Part shown: positions 8,784-17,912 of the stretch, one piece after another
Numbering within the stretch: the first letter of the stretch is position 1
Layout of the letters: every line of letters starts with the position of its first letter
Source: Agromyces soli
GTDB taxonomy: Bacteria; Actinomycetota; Actinomycetes; Actinomycetales; Microbacteriaceae
Direction: 5' to 3'
DNA length: 64,000 bases
Assembly: GCF_022811605.1 (NCBI RefSeq)
Contig: NZ_CP094533.1
Span: 3,658,001 to 3,722,000, forward strand
Translations under genes and position numbers: made by a program
The notes under the pieces: model-generated
What the model was told of the DNA's origin: nothing
Databases searched by the model: none
What the model saw: the letters and a program-made list of their open reading frames with translations, nothing else

Positions 8784-9545
8784 GTGAGCACCGCTACGCT
8801 CGAGCACCCGCCGGCCGAGGCCGACGCCATCCAGTCGTTCACGGTGACCTTCCTGATCCGTCGATTCGACCCCGACGTGGACACCGAGCCGCGCTGGCAG
8901 GACTTCGACGTCGAGATGTACGCCACCGACCGCGTGCTCGACGCCCTGCACAAGATCAAGTGGGAGCAGGACGGCTCGCTGACGTTCCGCCGCTCGTGCG
9001 CCCACGGCATCTGCGGCTCCGACGCCATGCGCATCAACGGCCGCAACCGCCTCGCCTGCAAGACGCTGATCAAGGACCTCGACATCTCGAAGCCGATCTA
9101 CGTCGAGGCGATCAAGGGCCTCCCCCTCGAGAAGGACCTGATCGTCGACATGGAGCCGTTCTTCGCGAGCTACCGCGAGGTGCAGCCGTTCCTGCAGGCG
9201 AACACCGCGGCGGAGCCCGGCAAGGAGCGCGTGCAGTCGGTCGCCCAGCGGGCGATCTTCGACGACACCACGAAGTGCATCCTCTGCGCCGCGTGCACGT
9301 CGAGCTGCCCCGTGTTCTGGACCGACGGCCAGTACTTCGGCCCCGCGGCGATCGTGAACGCGCACCGCTTCATCTTCGACTCGCGCGACGACGAGGCCAA
9401 GGTGCGCCTCGACATCCTGAACGACAAGGAGGGCGTGTGGCGCTGCCGCACGACCTTCAACTGCACCGAGGCGTGCCCCCGCGGCATCGAGGTGACGAAG
9501 GCGATCGCCGAGGTCAAGCAGGCGATCATGCGCGGCCGCCCCTAG
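8784..9545 (+). CDS. sdhB: Succinate dehydrogenase iron-sulfur subunit
   Basis: Electron-transfer subunit of complex II, 253 residues, GTG start directly after the sdhA stop. The [2Fe-2S] motif is SCAHGICGSDAMRING with a later LACKT cysteine. The [4Fe-4S] and [3Fe-4S] motifs are CILCAACTSSCPVFW and CRTTFNCTEACPRGI. It ends the operon, immediately ahead of a strong bidirectional hairpin. Confidence 0.97.
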   Translation: MSTATLEHPPAEADAIQSFTVTFLIRRFDPDVDTEPRWQDFDVEMYATDRVLDALHKIKWEQDGSLTFRRSCAHGICGSDAMRINGRNRLACKTLIKDLDISKPIYVEAIKGLPLEKDLIVDMEPFFASYREVQPFLQANTAAEPGKERVQSVAQRAIFDDTTKCILCAACTSSCPVFWTDGQYFGPAAIVNAHRFIFDSRDDEAKVRLDILNDKEGVWRCRTTFNCTEACPRGIEVTKAIAEVKQAIMRGRP

Positions 9546-9559
9546 CGGCTCCAGCACAG

Positions 9560-9602
9560 ACGGCGGATGCCGCGGCGACTCGATCGCCGCGGCATCCGCC
9601 GT
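9560..9602 (+). terminator. Terminator of sdhCDAB built from a GGATGCC/GGCATCC pair
   Basis: Perfect 19-bp stem with a 5-nt CTCGA loop, beginning 15 nt after the sdhB stop. There is no long U tract after it. The arms contain GCGGATGCC and its complement, the word that recurs across the window and in other terminators. Confidence 0.8.
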
Positions 9603-9679
9603 TCTCGTGTCGGTGCGTGCGCTCGGCACGCACCAGCCCGGCGCGAACCAGACCCGAGCACACCTGCCCGGAATGCACT

Positions 9680-9715
9680 CACCCGGGCCGCTCTCGGGGG
9701 AAAGCGGCCCGGGTG
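9680..9715. terminator. Second hairpin between sdhB and the giant surface gene
   Basis: 13-bp perfect G+C stem (CACCCGGGCCGCT / AGCGGCCCGGGTG), extendable with G-U pairs, and a 10-nt loop. It lies between two convergent genes and could stop transcription from the giant surface-protein gene on the minus strand. Confidence 0.55.
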
Positions 9716-9761
9716 GGTGTTATGGGGAACGGGCCCGGAGCTCGGGATGGACTCCGGACCC

Positions 9762-9783
9762 GCTGGAGCAAGAAGGCTCCAGC
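9762..9783 (-). terminator. Short hairpin after the giant surface-protein gene
   Basis: 8-bp stem (GCTGGAGC / GCTCCAGC) with a 6-nt AAGAAG loop, about 30 nt beyond the stop of the minus-strand surface-protein gene. It probably works together with the larger hairpin further downstream. Confidence 0.45.
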
Positions 9784-9811
9784 CTCGGCGGCGACGACGG
9801 CCGCCGGGGTC

Positions 9812-12800
9812 TTACTCCGCGGTGCGACGGCGGCGGATGATCAGCAGCAGCCCGACACCCCCGATCACGAGGATCGCGGCGCCCCAGATGCCCCAGCTCG
9901 GGTCGAAGCCGGTGCTGGCCATGCCGCCAGGCGTGATCGGCTTCGGCTGGGTCGGAGCGGCGTTGCAGTCGGGCGTTGCAGGCGGGTACGCCTCGACCGC
10001 GTCGGTGCTCGGGTTCATGCGGATCTCGACGACCGCGTTCCCGCGCAGCTCGTAGAACGGTGCGCTCGGGTCGAGCACCCAGCGGCCGTTCGGCAGCAGG
10101 CGCCAGCCGGGCCAGGCGATGCCGTTGCCGGCCGAGTCGACCGCGGCGCCGGGCCAGAGCTTCTGACCGGTGATGGTCACGCCGCTCTGCGCGTCGGCCG
10201 GGGGCACGATCTCATCGACCTTCGCGGCGCCGTCGGCGAGGATGCCGTCGATGTCGCTCGCGGGGATGTCGGGGTTGCGGGCGGCGTAGGCCTCCGGCGT
10301 CCACCAGATCATCACGATCCGCGGCAGCTCGACGTTCTCGATGTTGTACGGCGTCAGGTCGTAGGTGACCCACGGAGCGTTCGCGATGCACATCGCGAGC
10401 GCGTTGACCTCGATCGACTTCACCGGCGTCTCCTCGGTCGACGTGTTGTCGTCCGGGGTGCCCTCGACGCCGCCGCTCGTGACCGTCGCGGTGTTGACGA
10501 TGTCGAGGATCTTGCCGGTGTCGCTGCCGCCCTCGCGCGGGAGGGTCGCGGCGGTCGTCACCAGGAAGCCGAACTCGGCGCTCTGCGCCTCCTCCGGCGT
10601 CCACGAGGCGTCCTTCGTGAAGGTCGCCGTGCCGCCGAAGCCGTCGGCCGAGGCGCCCGTGAGCGTCGCGGTCCAGCCGGCCGGAACCGTCCACTCGGCC
10701 ACCGGGGCGGCCTTCAGGGTGGCGGGCAGCTCGTCCTTCACGACCACGTTCGGCACGACCAGGTTCGGCGTGTTGTTCTTCACGGTGATCGAGTAGGGGT
10801 AGCTGGCGTCCTCGTCGGTCGGCACGAGCCAGTCGCCGCCGTCGTTCTGCTCGACGTGGTGCTTGTCGATCGACAGGTCGACCGTCTTGGCGGTGTTCAG
10901 GATCGTGCAGGTGCCGTCGGCGCCCGGGTCGAGCGTCAGCACGCCCTCGCTGAGCGAGACGCCCTCGCCGACGCAGCTCCAGTCGCCCGGGCTGTAGAAG
11001 CCGAGCAGCGGGTTCGTCTCGTTGTCGAGCGTCTCGAGCAGCGTGTACGCACCCGGCTTGACCTCACGGTCGAGGATGTCGGCCGAGCCGCCGAGCCCGT
11101 GGAAGACCGACGAGCCGTCGCCGAGGAGGCGCAGGCGCCAGTCGGCAGGCTTGCCGGGCACCTGGCCCTCACCGAGCTTGCCCGCGAAGGCCGAGTTGTC
11201 GACCTCCTTCACCAGGGTGAGGTGCGCGGGCTCGGGGTCGGTGTGGTGGTCCGTCGTGCACGGCTCCTCGGGGGTGCACTCGTCGGACGGCACGTCGCCG
11301 CCGGCGGTGACCGAGTTGCCGATCGTGGCGTCCCAGGCGTCCGCGTTGACCTTGACCGAGTAGACGAGCGTCTGCGGCCCGGCGTTCGCGGCGAGGTCGC
11401 CGACGTTCCAGGTCAGCTTCTGCGTCGCGTCGTCGAAGGCGAAGGTGCCGACGCTCGCCGTGATGCCGTCCTCGTCGAGCACCGCCTTGCCGAGCACGCC
11501 GCTCAGGTCGTCGACCGCGACGATGTCGTGGACGGTCACCTGACCGGTCGGGGTGACCGTCACCGTGTAGGTGATGGTGTCGCCCGGCTTCACCGTGCTG
11601 CCGCTCACCGGGTTCGACGTCTTCGAGGTGGTGAAGGCGCCCGGGGTCTTCGTGATCGGGTTGGTCGCGGTGACGAGCACGTGTCCGAGCTCCTCGGCGC
11701 CCTTGCCGGCGATCGTGAAGGTGATGCTGCGGCCCTCGGTCGACGCTCCCGCGTCGCTCGAGGTGTAGCTCACGTCGCCCCACGAGTACGCGTCGTCCTT
11801 CAGGCCCGGGAGCCCGTCGACCGGCTCGGTCACGGTGCACTCGGTGCCGGCGGGGAGGTCCACGCCCTTCGGGAGGTTCGCGGGGCTCGTCGCCGTGGCG
11901 GTGAGCTCACCCGTCACCGGGTCGCCGCCCTCGGGCAGCACGCAGGAGTACTCGAAGGTGTACGAGGCATCCGGGTCGACGCCCTCGAGCGCCGCGTCGC
12001 TGCCGGAGACGACCTTCTCGATCGTGAAGTCGCCCTTCAGGCGGAAGGTGTCGTTCGTGACCGTGATGACGGGCCAGTCGTCGCCCGCTGCGGGGACGGT
12101 GGCCGGGTTGCCGTCGTAGCCGACGACCTCGACCCACTGGTACGACGGGTCGGTCGGGACCGGACCGCTCGTCGGCGCGGTCTCCACGGCGGTGCAGTCG
12201 CTGGTCGCGAGCACACCGGTCACGGTCGCGTTGCCGTCGGGGGTCGCGGTCCACTCGTACTCGACCGCGGGGTCGTCGCCGTAGACGCAGCTCAGGGTGC
12301 CCGTGAACGGCGTGGCGCCGTCGACGAGGTCCTTCGCCGGACCGGTCACGACCTTGTCGATGATGACCGTGCCGCGGACCCGCTCCACCGTGTTGGTCAC
12401 AGTGATGCCGGCGGTCTGGCCGTCGACCAGGGTGACGGTCTCGCCGTTGTCCGGGGTGGCCCAGGCGTACGACGGGTCCTTCAGCTCGCCGTTGTCGAGC
12501 GTGTCCTCCTGCACCTGGCAGTCGGCGCCGACCGGCACCTTCTTCTGCGCGGCGGTGAAGAGGGAGACGGTGCCGCCCGTGGCCGGGACGGTCCACTGAC
12601 CGCCCGCCTGCGCGTCGTCGCCCTCGCCGTCGACCCAGTCGCACGTCCAGGAGCCGGTGACGTCGAGGCCCGCGGGGATGCCGGCCGTGTCGCCTTCGGC
12701 GACCTTGGTCAGCTCGAGCGCGCCCCACAGCTGCGACACCGAGTTGGTGACCTCGGCGGTCGGGACGACGTCGGACGAGACGATCTCGACCGGGTCGGCG

Positions 12801-15800
12801 ATCGCCGGCGTGTTCCACGACCAGCCGGTCGCGAGGTCGCCGTCGCTCGGCGCGTCCTCGGTGATCGAGCACTCGCTCGTCAGCGGGACCGGCCCGAAGG
12901 CCTCGGTGGTGCCGCCGCTCGCGTCGTCGATCTGCCAGTCGCCGGACGCCACGACGTCGCCGTCGTAGGTGCAGCTCCAGGTGCCGGTGTAGCCGGTGCC
13001 GTCGGCGACGACCTTGCCGGGAACCTGGTCGAGCTGCTTCGTCACGGTGAAGGTGCCGAAGGCCTGCGAGATCGGGTTGGTGACGTTCACGAGCTTCGTC
13101 TCACCGTTGGAGCCGAGCGTGACCTTGTCGGGCGACACGGTGGCCGCGCCCCAGCTGTACGAGGCGTCCTTCAGCGTGTCGGGGTCGAGCTGACCCTCGC
13201 TGAGCTCGCAGCTCCAGCCGAGCGGCACCCCGTCGACGAGGACGGTCTTCTGGCCGTCCGCGACGTTGACGGTGCCCATCAGGTGGCCGGCGACGCCGTC
13301 CACGGAGCAGTCGTAGTTGATCGGGAAGTCCGTGCCGCCGGCGGCCTGGGCCACGTAGCCCTCGGTGTCGCCGGTGACGGCCTTCAGGACCTCGATCTTG
13401 CCGGTCTCACGGCTGAACGAGTTGCCGACCACCAGCAGCGCGGGCTCGGCCGCGCCGACCGTGTCGCCGGTGAACACCGGGTCGCCCCAGGTGTAGGAGG
13501 GGTCGTTCGACGGCTTCTGCGAGAGGTCCTCGCCGAGCACCACGCAGTCGGAGTCGACGAGGACCTCGTCGCTCAGCGTGATGGCGCTCGCACCGGCGGT
13601 GGTCGTCCAGTCGCCGTTCACCGGGGCGTCACCGTCGTGGGTGCACTGCCAGGTGCCGGAGTACTCGCGGTCGGGGTCCACCACGCCGCTCGGACCGCTG
13701 AGGGTCTTCTCGAGGGTGACCGAGCCGTAGACCCGCTTCAGCGTGTTCGTGATCGTGACGTCGATCTGCTGACCGGGCTCCGTGATGGTGAAGGTCTCGG
13801 GCGAGACGGTCACGCCGTCCCAGGCCCAGCTGCCGTCGGCGAGCCCGCCGACCGGCGTGACCTCGGTCACGGTGCACTCGGAGCCGAGGGGCAGCTCGAG
13901 CGGGTCGCTGCCGCCGGTCGTGAAGGTCACCTGCTCGGTGCCGTTCACGCCGCAGGCGACGGATGCCTCGAACTCCTGGTCGGCGCCGCCGGTGTACCCG
14001 TCGCCCTCGACCACCTTGGTGATCTCGACCGAGCCGTACTTCTTCGACAGGGCGTTGATCGCCGAGACCTGCACGGTGACCGGGTCGCCGTTCTGCGGGG
14101 CCGGGATGGTGAAGGAGACCGAGCGGCCGTCCTGCGGGCTGCCGCCCGGGGTCGCCGTGAGGGTCACGCCGTCCCAGGTGTAGCCCGAGGCGGGCGCCGG
14201 GGCGTCGTGCTCGGTGACGGTGCAGTCGCTGCCGGCGGGGATGTTCTCCCCGGGACCGCCCGCAGCGCCGGCGAGCACGTCGAAGCTGCCGCTGTACTCC
14301 TGGCTGCTGTCGTCGGTGCAGACCCAGTCGAAGCCGAACGGCACGTCGGCGTTGTAGCCGGCGGCGTCGCCCTGCACGGTCTTCGAGACGGCGAAGGAGC
14401 CGGACTGGCGCACGACGGTGTTCGTCACCGTGACGCCGGGGTTCGGCGTGGCGGCGCTGAGGGTCACCTGCGTGCCCGGTGCGTAGTCGATGCCGGCCCA
14501 GACGTAGGAGCCGTCACCCGGGGCCGGAGCGGCGGGAGCCGTCTCCGTCACGGTGCAGCTCGAGCCGAGCAGGATGCCGGTGACGGTCGCCTGACCGCCG
14601 TCGGCCAGCGGACCCCAGTTGCCGCTCTTGCCGTCGGTGCACGTGTACGTGCCCGAGAAGCCGGGGCCGCTGTAGACGCCGTCCGGGTCGACGAGGTCCT
14701 TCGTGATCACCAGCGAGCCGTAGACGCGCTTCGTCGTGTTCGTGAGGACGACGTTCTTCGTCTCGTTCTTCGCGACGGTGACCTTCAGGTCGTTCGCGAC
14801 GGGGGTCGCGGCCCACGCGTAGGAGTCGTCGACGAGGCCGCCGGAGACCGCCCCCTCGTGCACGGTGCACTCGGTGCCGGCGAGCAGCTCGCCGGCCGGG
14901 GTCGTGTAGGTCTCGCCGGCCTTGATGGAGGCGTTGTAGGTCTTCGCGCCACAGGTGACGGTGACGTCGAAGGCCTTGTCCGCGGCGATGCCGCCGCCCT
15001 CGGTCGCCTTGGTGACCGAGACCTGGCCGTAGACCGGCACCGTCGTGTTGGTGACGGTGACGAGCTTCGTCTCGCCCTTCACGACCGTGACCTGGGTGCC
15101 CGGCGCGTACGTCGGGGCGCCCCACTCGTGCCCGGCGTCGAGCGGCGCCGTGATCGGGGTGACCTCCTGGACGGTGCAGAGGCTGCCGACCGGGATGTTC
15201 TGGACCGTCTCGGTCTCGCCGTTCTTCAGCGTCAGCGGCGTCGTGGTCGAGCCGCAGACGACGTTGACCTTGAAGTCGTCACCGGTCGAGGTGTAGCCCG
15301 CGCCCGTGACGACCTTCTTGACGTCGAGCTTCGTGAAGTTGCGCACGAAGGTGTTCGTCACCGTCGAGTCGACGGTCGCGTCGACGCCCTTCGGGATCGT
15401 GACGACGTTCGGCAGCACCGTGCGGCCGGCCCACTCGTACGAGGCGTCAGCGAAGTCGCCGGCCTTGGCCGAGAAGGCGGGCTCGGTGAGCGCGCAGCTC
15501 GTGCTCGTCGGCAGCGTCGGCCCGGAGACCGGCGTGCCCGGCGTCACCTGCAGGTCGCCCTCGGAGATCGTCTGGCCGCCCAGCGTGCAGACGTAGTGCA
15601 CGGTGAACTGCCGACCCGTGCCGCCGGTGTAGCCGCCGGCGGGGGTGTTCGCGTCGGCCGGGGAGACCTTCTTCTCGACGGTGAAGGTGCCGGTGTTCTG
15701 CTTCGTCGAGTTGGTGACCGTGATGGTGGTCTTCTGGTTGTCGACGATCGTCTTCGGCCCATCGGTGGCGTACTGCACCCACTCGTAGGAGCCGTTCTTC

Positions 15801-17488
15801 AGGTTGCCGCTCGGCCCGTTCTCCGTCACGGTGCACTCGGCGCCGGCCGGGAGCGTCGTGCTCACGGTCTGCGAGGTGCCGGTCGAGACGGTGTAGTTGC
15901 CGCTCTGCACGACGCCCTGGCCGGCGACGGTGCAGCTCCAGGTGCCGGTGAACGGCGTCGAAGCGGTGCCCGAGAAGCCCGAGGCATCCGTGATGACCTT
16001 CTTCACCTCGAGCGAGCCGGTCTGGTACCGGTTCGTGACGATGCAGGTGACCGAGGCCTTGTCGACGAGGTCGACGCTGCCGTTGGTCACGGTCACGCTC
16101 GAGCCGTTGCCGTCGTTGGTGCAGACCCAGTTGCCCTGCTGCGTGTAGCCGCCCGGGCCGCCGGACTCGGCGAGCGCGTAGGTACCGGCCGAGAGGTTCG
16201 CGTTGCTGACGCCCGAGCCCTGGTCGTTGCCGGAGAGCTCAGCGGCGCCGCCGCCGGTGTTCGCGGAGAGGGTCCACGAGTTCTTGTTCGCGGTGCCGGA
16301 GGCGACGATCTTCTTCAGCGTCAGCTTCGCCTTCGTGGCGTAGGTGTTCGTGAAGGTGCAGGTGATGTCGGAGTTGGCGCTCGCCGGGATGTTCGTGAGG
16401 GTCACGTTCCGGCTGCCGAGGTTCGGCGTGCCGATCGGCTGGTTCGCGCTGTCGACGCAGGCGACGCCGGTGAGCGACCACTGCGCGTCGGCGACGGCGT
16501 TCTCGGCGATCGTGATGGTCTCGCCCTGGACGGCGTCGGCCGTCTTGGACTGGCCGCCCTTCAGCGCGAAGCTGTTCTTCCACGGCGAGCCGTCGAGGTT
16601 GCTGGTGGGAGCGAAGTTGAACGTGGTGTCGGGGGCGCCCGCGCCGACGACGACCTTCTTGACCGTGAGCTTGCGGACCTGGGCGAGCTTGCCGTAGAGG
16701 CAGGCCTGGGTCTGCTGGCCCTCGTAGGTCAGCCACTCGTTGACCGCGCTGCCCGGGTCGGCGGGACACGCCGCGCCGTTCGAGACGGTGCGGAAGCCGA
16801 GGATGACGAGCTTGTAGTCGACGCCGCCGACGGAGATCGTCGTGTCGGACGCCTGGTTCAGGAACTTGAACTGGTCGCGGTTCTGGTTGTCGTTGCCGTT
16901 GTTCGGCGTCTCCCACATCCACCAGTTGAAGTCGAACTGCTTCGACAGGCTCGGCAGCCGGTAGCTGACGGTGCCCTTGAAGTAGTCGCTCGACCCCGAG
17001 TAGTTGATGGGGTTGTTGTAGTGCGTGATCTTCCCGATGTTGAACGCCGCACCAGGCTCGGGCGCCAGCGAGCCGGCGGCCGGCTGCACGCCGATCGCGC
17101 TCTGCGTCGAGGTGCTCAGGTTGTTCGGACAGTTGCTGCCGCCCCGACCGTGCGCGGTGAGGGCTTCGCTGCCGCTCGCCACCCAGTTCGACGGCCCCGT
17201 CTCGCTCGAGGAGTTCGGCGGACTGTATCGGATGCAGTAGCCGCTCGTGGTGCCCGCGTTCTGGCCGGTGCTGCCGGCGTCGCCGCGGTGGTTGGAGACC
17301 TGGGCCTCCACCGTGCCGAGGTTCACGGGCGCGGCCTGGGCTGGCGCCGCGGCGAAGAGTGCGCCGCTCACCCCCATGCCGATGATGAGCGCACCGCTCG
17401 CGAGGACCGAGAGCGCCTTCTTCAGGCGCCCCTTCGGTAGGGTGTCGCGGTGCCGAGGGGTCGACGAAACACGGGTTCGGGTAAGCAT
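9812..17488 (-). CDS. Giant DUF5979-type repeat surface protein with MASTG sorting signal
   Basis: Secreted wall protein of 2558 residues. I start it at the ATG 17486-17488, because the next residues form a long Sec signal peptide (KKALSVLASGALIIGMGV, cleavage near AQA-A at about 52). Upstream in-frame sequence is low-complexity Arg-rich and not coding. Next comes a ~200-residue N-terminal domain with FNIGKITHYNNPI, recalling choice-of-anchor K domains. Two further Ig-like domains follow, then about 13 repeats of 100-120 residues. Each starts with a V-x-x-x-K strand and carries C-x-V-x-E and V-T-N-T blocks, matching DUF5979/CnaB-like domains. Then DUF11-like domains, a ~180-residue module shared with the next gene, and GGMASTGFD, a membrane helix and RRRR. 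Probable role: long stalk or adhesin; its binding partner is unknown. Confidence 0.9.
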   Translation of the reverse strand: MLTRTRVSSTPRHRDTLPKGRLKKALSVLASGALIIGMGVSGALFAAAPAQAAPVNLGTVEAQVSNHRGDAGSTGQNAGTTSGYCIRYSPPNSSSETGPSNWVASGSEALTAHGRGGSNCPNNLSTSTQSAIGVQPAAGSLAPEPGAAFNIGKITHYNNPINYSGSSDYFKGTVSYRLPSLSKQFDFNWWMWETPNNGNDNQNRDQFKFLNQASDTTISVGGVDYKLVILGFRTVSNGAACPADPGSAVNEWLTYEGQQTQACLYGKLAQVRKLTVKKVVVGAGAPDTTFNFAPTSNLDGSPWKNSFALKGGQSKTADAVQGETITIAENAVADAQWSLTGVACVDSANQPIGTPNLGSRNVTLTNIPASANSDITCTFTNTYATKAKLTLKKIVASGTANKNSWTLSANTGGGAAELSGNDQGSGVSNANLSAGTYALAESGGPGGYTQQGNWVCTNDGNGSSVTVTNGSVDLVDKASVTCIVTNRYQTGSLEVKKVITDASGFSGTASTPFTGTWSCTVAGQGVVQSGNYTVSTGTSQTVSTTLPAGAECTVTENGPSGNLKNGSYEWVQYATDGPKTIVDNQKTTITVTNSTKQNTGTFTVEKKVSPADANTPAGGYTGGTGRQFTVHYVCTLGGQTISEGDLQVTPGTPVSGPTLPTSTSCALTEPAFSAKAGDFADASYEWAGRTVLPNVVTIPKGVDATVDSTVTNTFVRNFTKLDVKKVVTGAGYTSTGDDFKVNVVCGSTTTPLTLKNGETETVQNIPVGSLCTVQEVTPITAPLDAGHEWGAPTYAPGTQVTVVKGETKLVTVTNTTVPVYGQVSVTKATEGGGIAADKAFDVTVTCGAKTYNASIKAGETYTTPAGELLAGTECTVHEGAVSGGLVDDSYAWAATPVANDLKVTVAKNETKNVVLTNTTKRVYGSLVITKDLVDPDGVYSGPGFSGTYTCTDGKSGNWGPLADGGQATVTGILLGSSCTVTETAPAAPAPGDGSYVWAGIDYAPGTQVTLSAATPNPGVTVTNTVVRQSGSFAVSKTVQGDAAGYNADVPFGFDWVCTDDSSQEYSGSFDVLAGAAGGPGENIPAGSDCTVTEHDAPAPASGYTWDGVTLTATPGGSPQDGRSVSFTIPAPQNGDPVTVQVSAINALSKKYGSVEITKVVEGDGYTGGADQEFEASVACGVNGTEQVTFTTGGSDPLELPLGSECTVTEVTPVGGLADGSWAWDGVTVSPETFTITEPGQQIDVTITNTLKRVYGSVTLEKTLSGPSGVVDPDREYSGTWQCTHDGDAPVNGDWTTTAGASAITLSDEVLVDSDCVVLGEDLSQKPSNDPSYTWGDPVFTGDTVGAAEPALLVVGNSFSRETGKIEVLKAVTGDTEGYVAQAAGGTDFPINYDCSVDGVAGHLMGTVNVADGQKTVLVDGVPLGWSCELSEGQLDPDTLKDASYSWGAATVSPDKVTLGSNGETKLVNVTNPISQAFGTFTVTKQLDQVPGKVVADGTGYTGTWSCTYDGDVVASGDWQIDDASGGTTEAFGPVPLTSECSITEDAPSDGDLATGWSWNTPAIADPVEIVSSDVVPTAEVTNSVSQLWGALELTKVAEGDTAGIPAGLDVTGSWTCDWVDGEGDDAQAGGQWTVPATGGTVSLFTAAQKKVPVGADCQVQEDTLDNGELKDPSYAWATPDNGETVTLVDGQTAGITVTNTVERVRGTVIIDKVVTGPAKDLVDGATPFTGTLSCVYGDDPAVEYEWTATPDGNATVTGVLATSDCTAVETAPTSGPVPTDPSYQWVEVVGYDGNPATVPAAGDDWPVITVTNDTFRLKGDFTIEKVVSGSDAALEGVDPDASYTFEYSCVLPEGGDPVTGELTATATSPANLPKGVDLPAGTECTVTEPVDGLPGLKDDAYSWGDVSYTSSDAGASTEGRSITFTIAGKGAEELGHVLVTATNPITKTPGAFTTSKTSNPVSGSTVKPGDTITYTVTVTPTGQVTVHDIVAVDDLSGVLGKAVLDEDGITASVGTFAFDDATQKLTWNVGDLAANAGPQTLVYSVKVNADAWDATIGNSVTAGGDVPSDECTPEEPCTTDHHTDPEPAHLTLVKEVDNSAFAGKLGEGQVPGKPADWRLRLLGDGSSVFHGLGGSADILDREVKPGAYTLLETLDNETNPLLGFYSPGDWSCVGEGVSLSEGVLTLDPGADGTCTILNTAKTVDLSIDKHHVEQNDGGDWLVPTDEDASYPYSITVKNNTPNLVVPNVVVKDELPATLKAAPVAEWTVPAGWTATLTGASADGFGGTATFTKDASWTPEEAQSAEFGFLVTTAATLPREGGSDTGKILDIVNTATVTSGGVEGTPDDNTSTEETPVKSIEVNALAMCIANAPWVTYDLTPYNIENVELPRIVMIWWTPEAYAARNPDIPASDIDGILADGAAKVDEIVPPADAQSGVTITGQKLWPGAAVDSAGNGIAWPGWRLLPNGRWVLDPSAPFYELRGNAVVEIRMNPSTDAVEAYPPATPDCNAAPTQPKPITPGGMASTGFDPSWGIWGAAILVIGGVGLLLIIRRRRTAE

Positions 17489-17549
17489 GGCTGCACGCCT
17501 TCGGGTTCGACGCGAAATTTCGGGTTGCGCGTCATTCGGGTTTCGGGTT
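17476..17549 (-). repeat. Cluster of AACCCGAA octamers around the giant gene start
   Basis: On the plus strand TTCGGGTT occurs at 17500, 17519, 17535 and 17542, with a one-base variant at 17476. On the transcribed (minus) strand this is a run of AACCCGAA boxes just upstream of, and one just inside, the surface-protein gene. They may be regulator sites or simple sequence; spacing is irregular (24, 19, 16, 7 nt). Confidence 0.5.
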
Positions 17550-17752
17550 TGCAACCCACGCAGAACGTGAGTCCTTCGTAGCGTGGCAGAGATGAGGGTC
17601 GTTCGGAATACTGGCACCACCACCAAAACGGGGGGCAACTGACGGATGCCTGGCCCCCGCGCCGCCCGAAGCGCCCCCTTTTCGCACCGCACCTGGGCAT
17701 TCGACCGATTCCGGGGAAAAGTCGCGGCCCGATCGCAGGACGTCGGCGTTCC

Positions 17753-17800
17753 CTTCGACGAGCTCAGGAAACCAGGGATGGTTCGCTGAGCCTGTCGAAG
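17753..17800. repeat. REP-like extragenic palindrome (CTTCGAC...GTCGAAG)
   Basis: CTTCGACGAGCTCAG at 17753-17767 and CTGAGCCTGTCGAAG at 17786-17800 form an imperfect inverted repeat (13 of 15 positions) around an 18-nt loop. Dispersed palindromes of this kind (cttcgac-aggctcag) are well known in intergenic DNA of many GC-rich bacteria. Only one copy is seen in this window. Confidence 0.55.
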
Positions 17801-17808
17801 CGCGCCAG

Positions 17809-17892
17809 CACGGCGGATGCCCCGGCAGGCACGGCGGATGCCCCGGCGCGCACGGCGGATGCCCCGGCGCGCACGGCGGATGCCCCGGCGCG
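17809..17892 (+). repeat. Four tandem 21-bp repeats, each one arm of a terminator
   Basis: CACGGCGGATGCCCCGGCGCG is repeated four times head-to-tail (copy 1 ends AGG instead of GCG). Each unit carries GGATGCC. Only the last copy has a complementary arm behind it, so a terminator arm seems to have been amplified. The whole stretch 17489-18005 between the two surface-protein genes is otherwise non-coding: octamer cluster, REP-like palindrome, this array and a hairpin. Confidence 0.85.
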
Positions 17893-17912
17893 CACGCCGG
17901 GGCATCCGTTTT
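17877..17912 (+). terminator. Hairpin CGGATGCCCCGGCG/CGCCGGGGCATCCG followed by TTTT
   Basis: 14-bp perfect stem with a CGCA loop and TTTT on the plus strand. It lies about 94 nt past the stop of the minus-strand vWA gene. The stem works on either strand, though the T run favours the plus direction. Its left arm is the last unit of the 21-bp array. Confidence 0.7.

Noticed and set aside
8960..17440. 2826-codon open frame on the plus strand
   Set aside because: Shadow of sdhB out of frame and of the giant repeat gene in antisense; no domains, no ribosome site.
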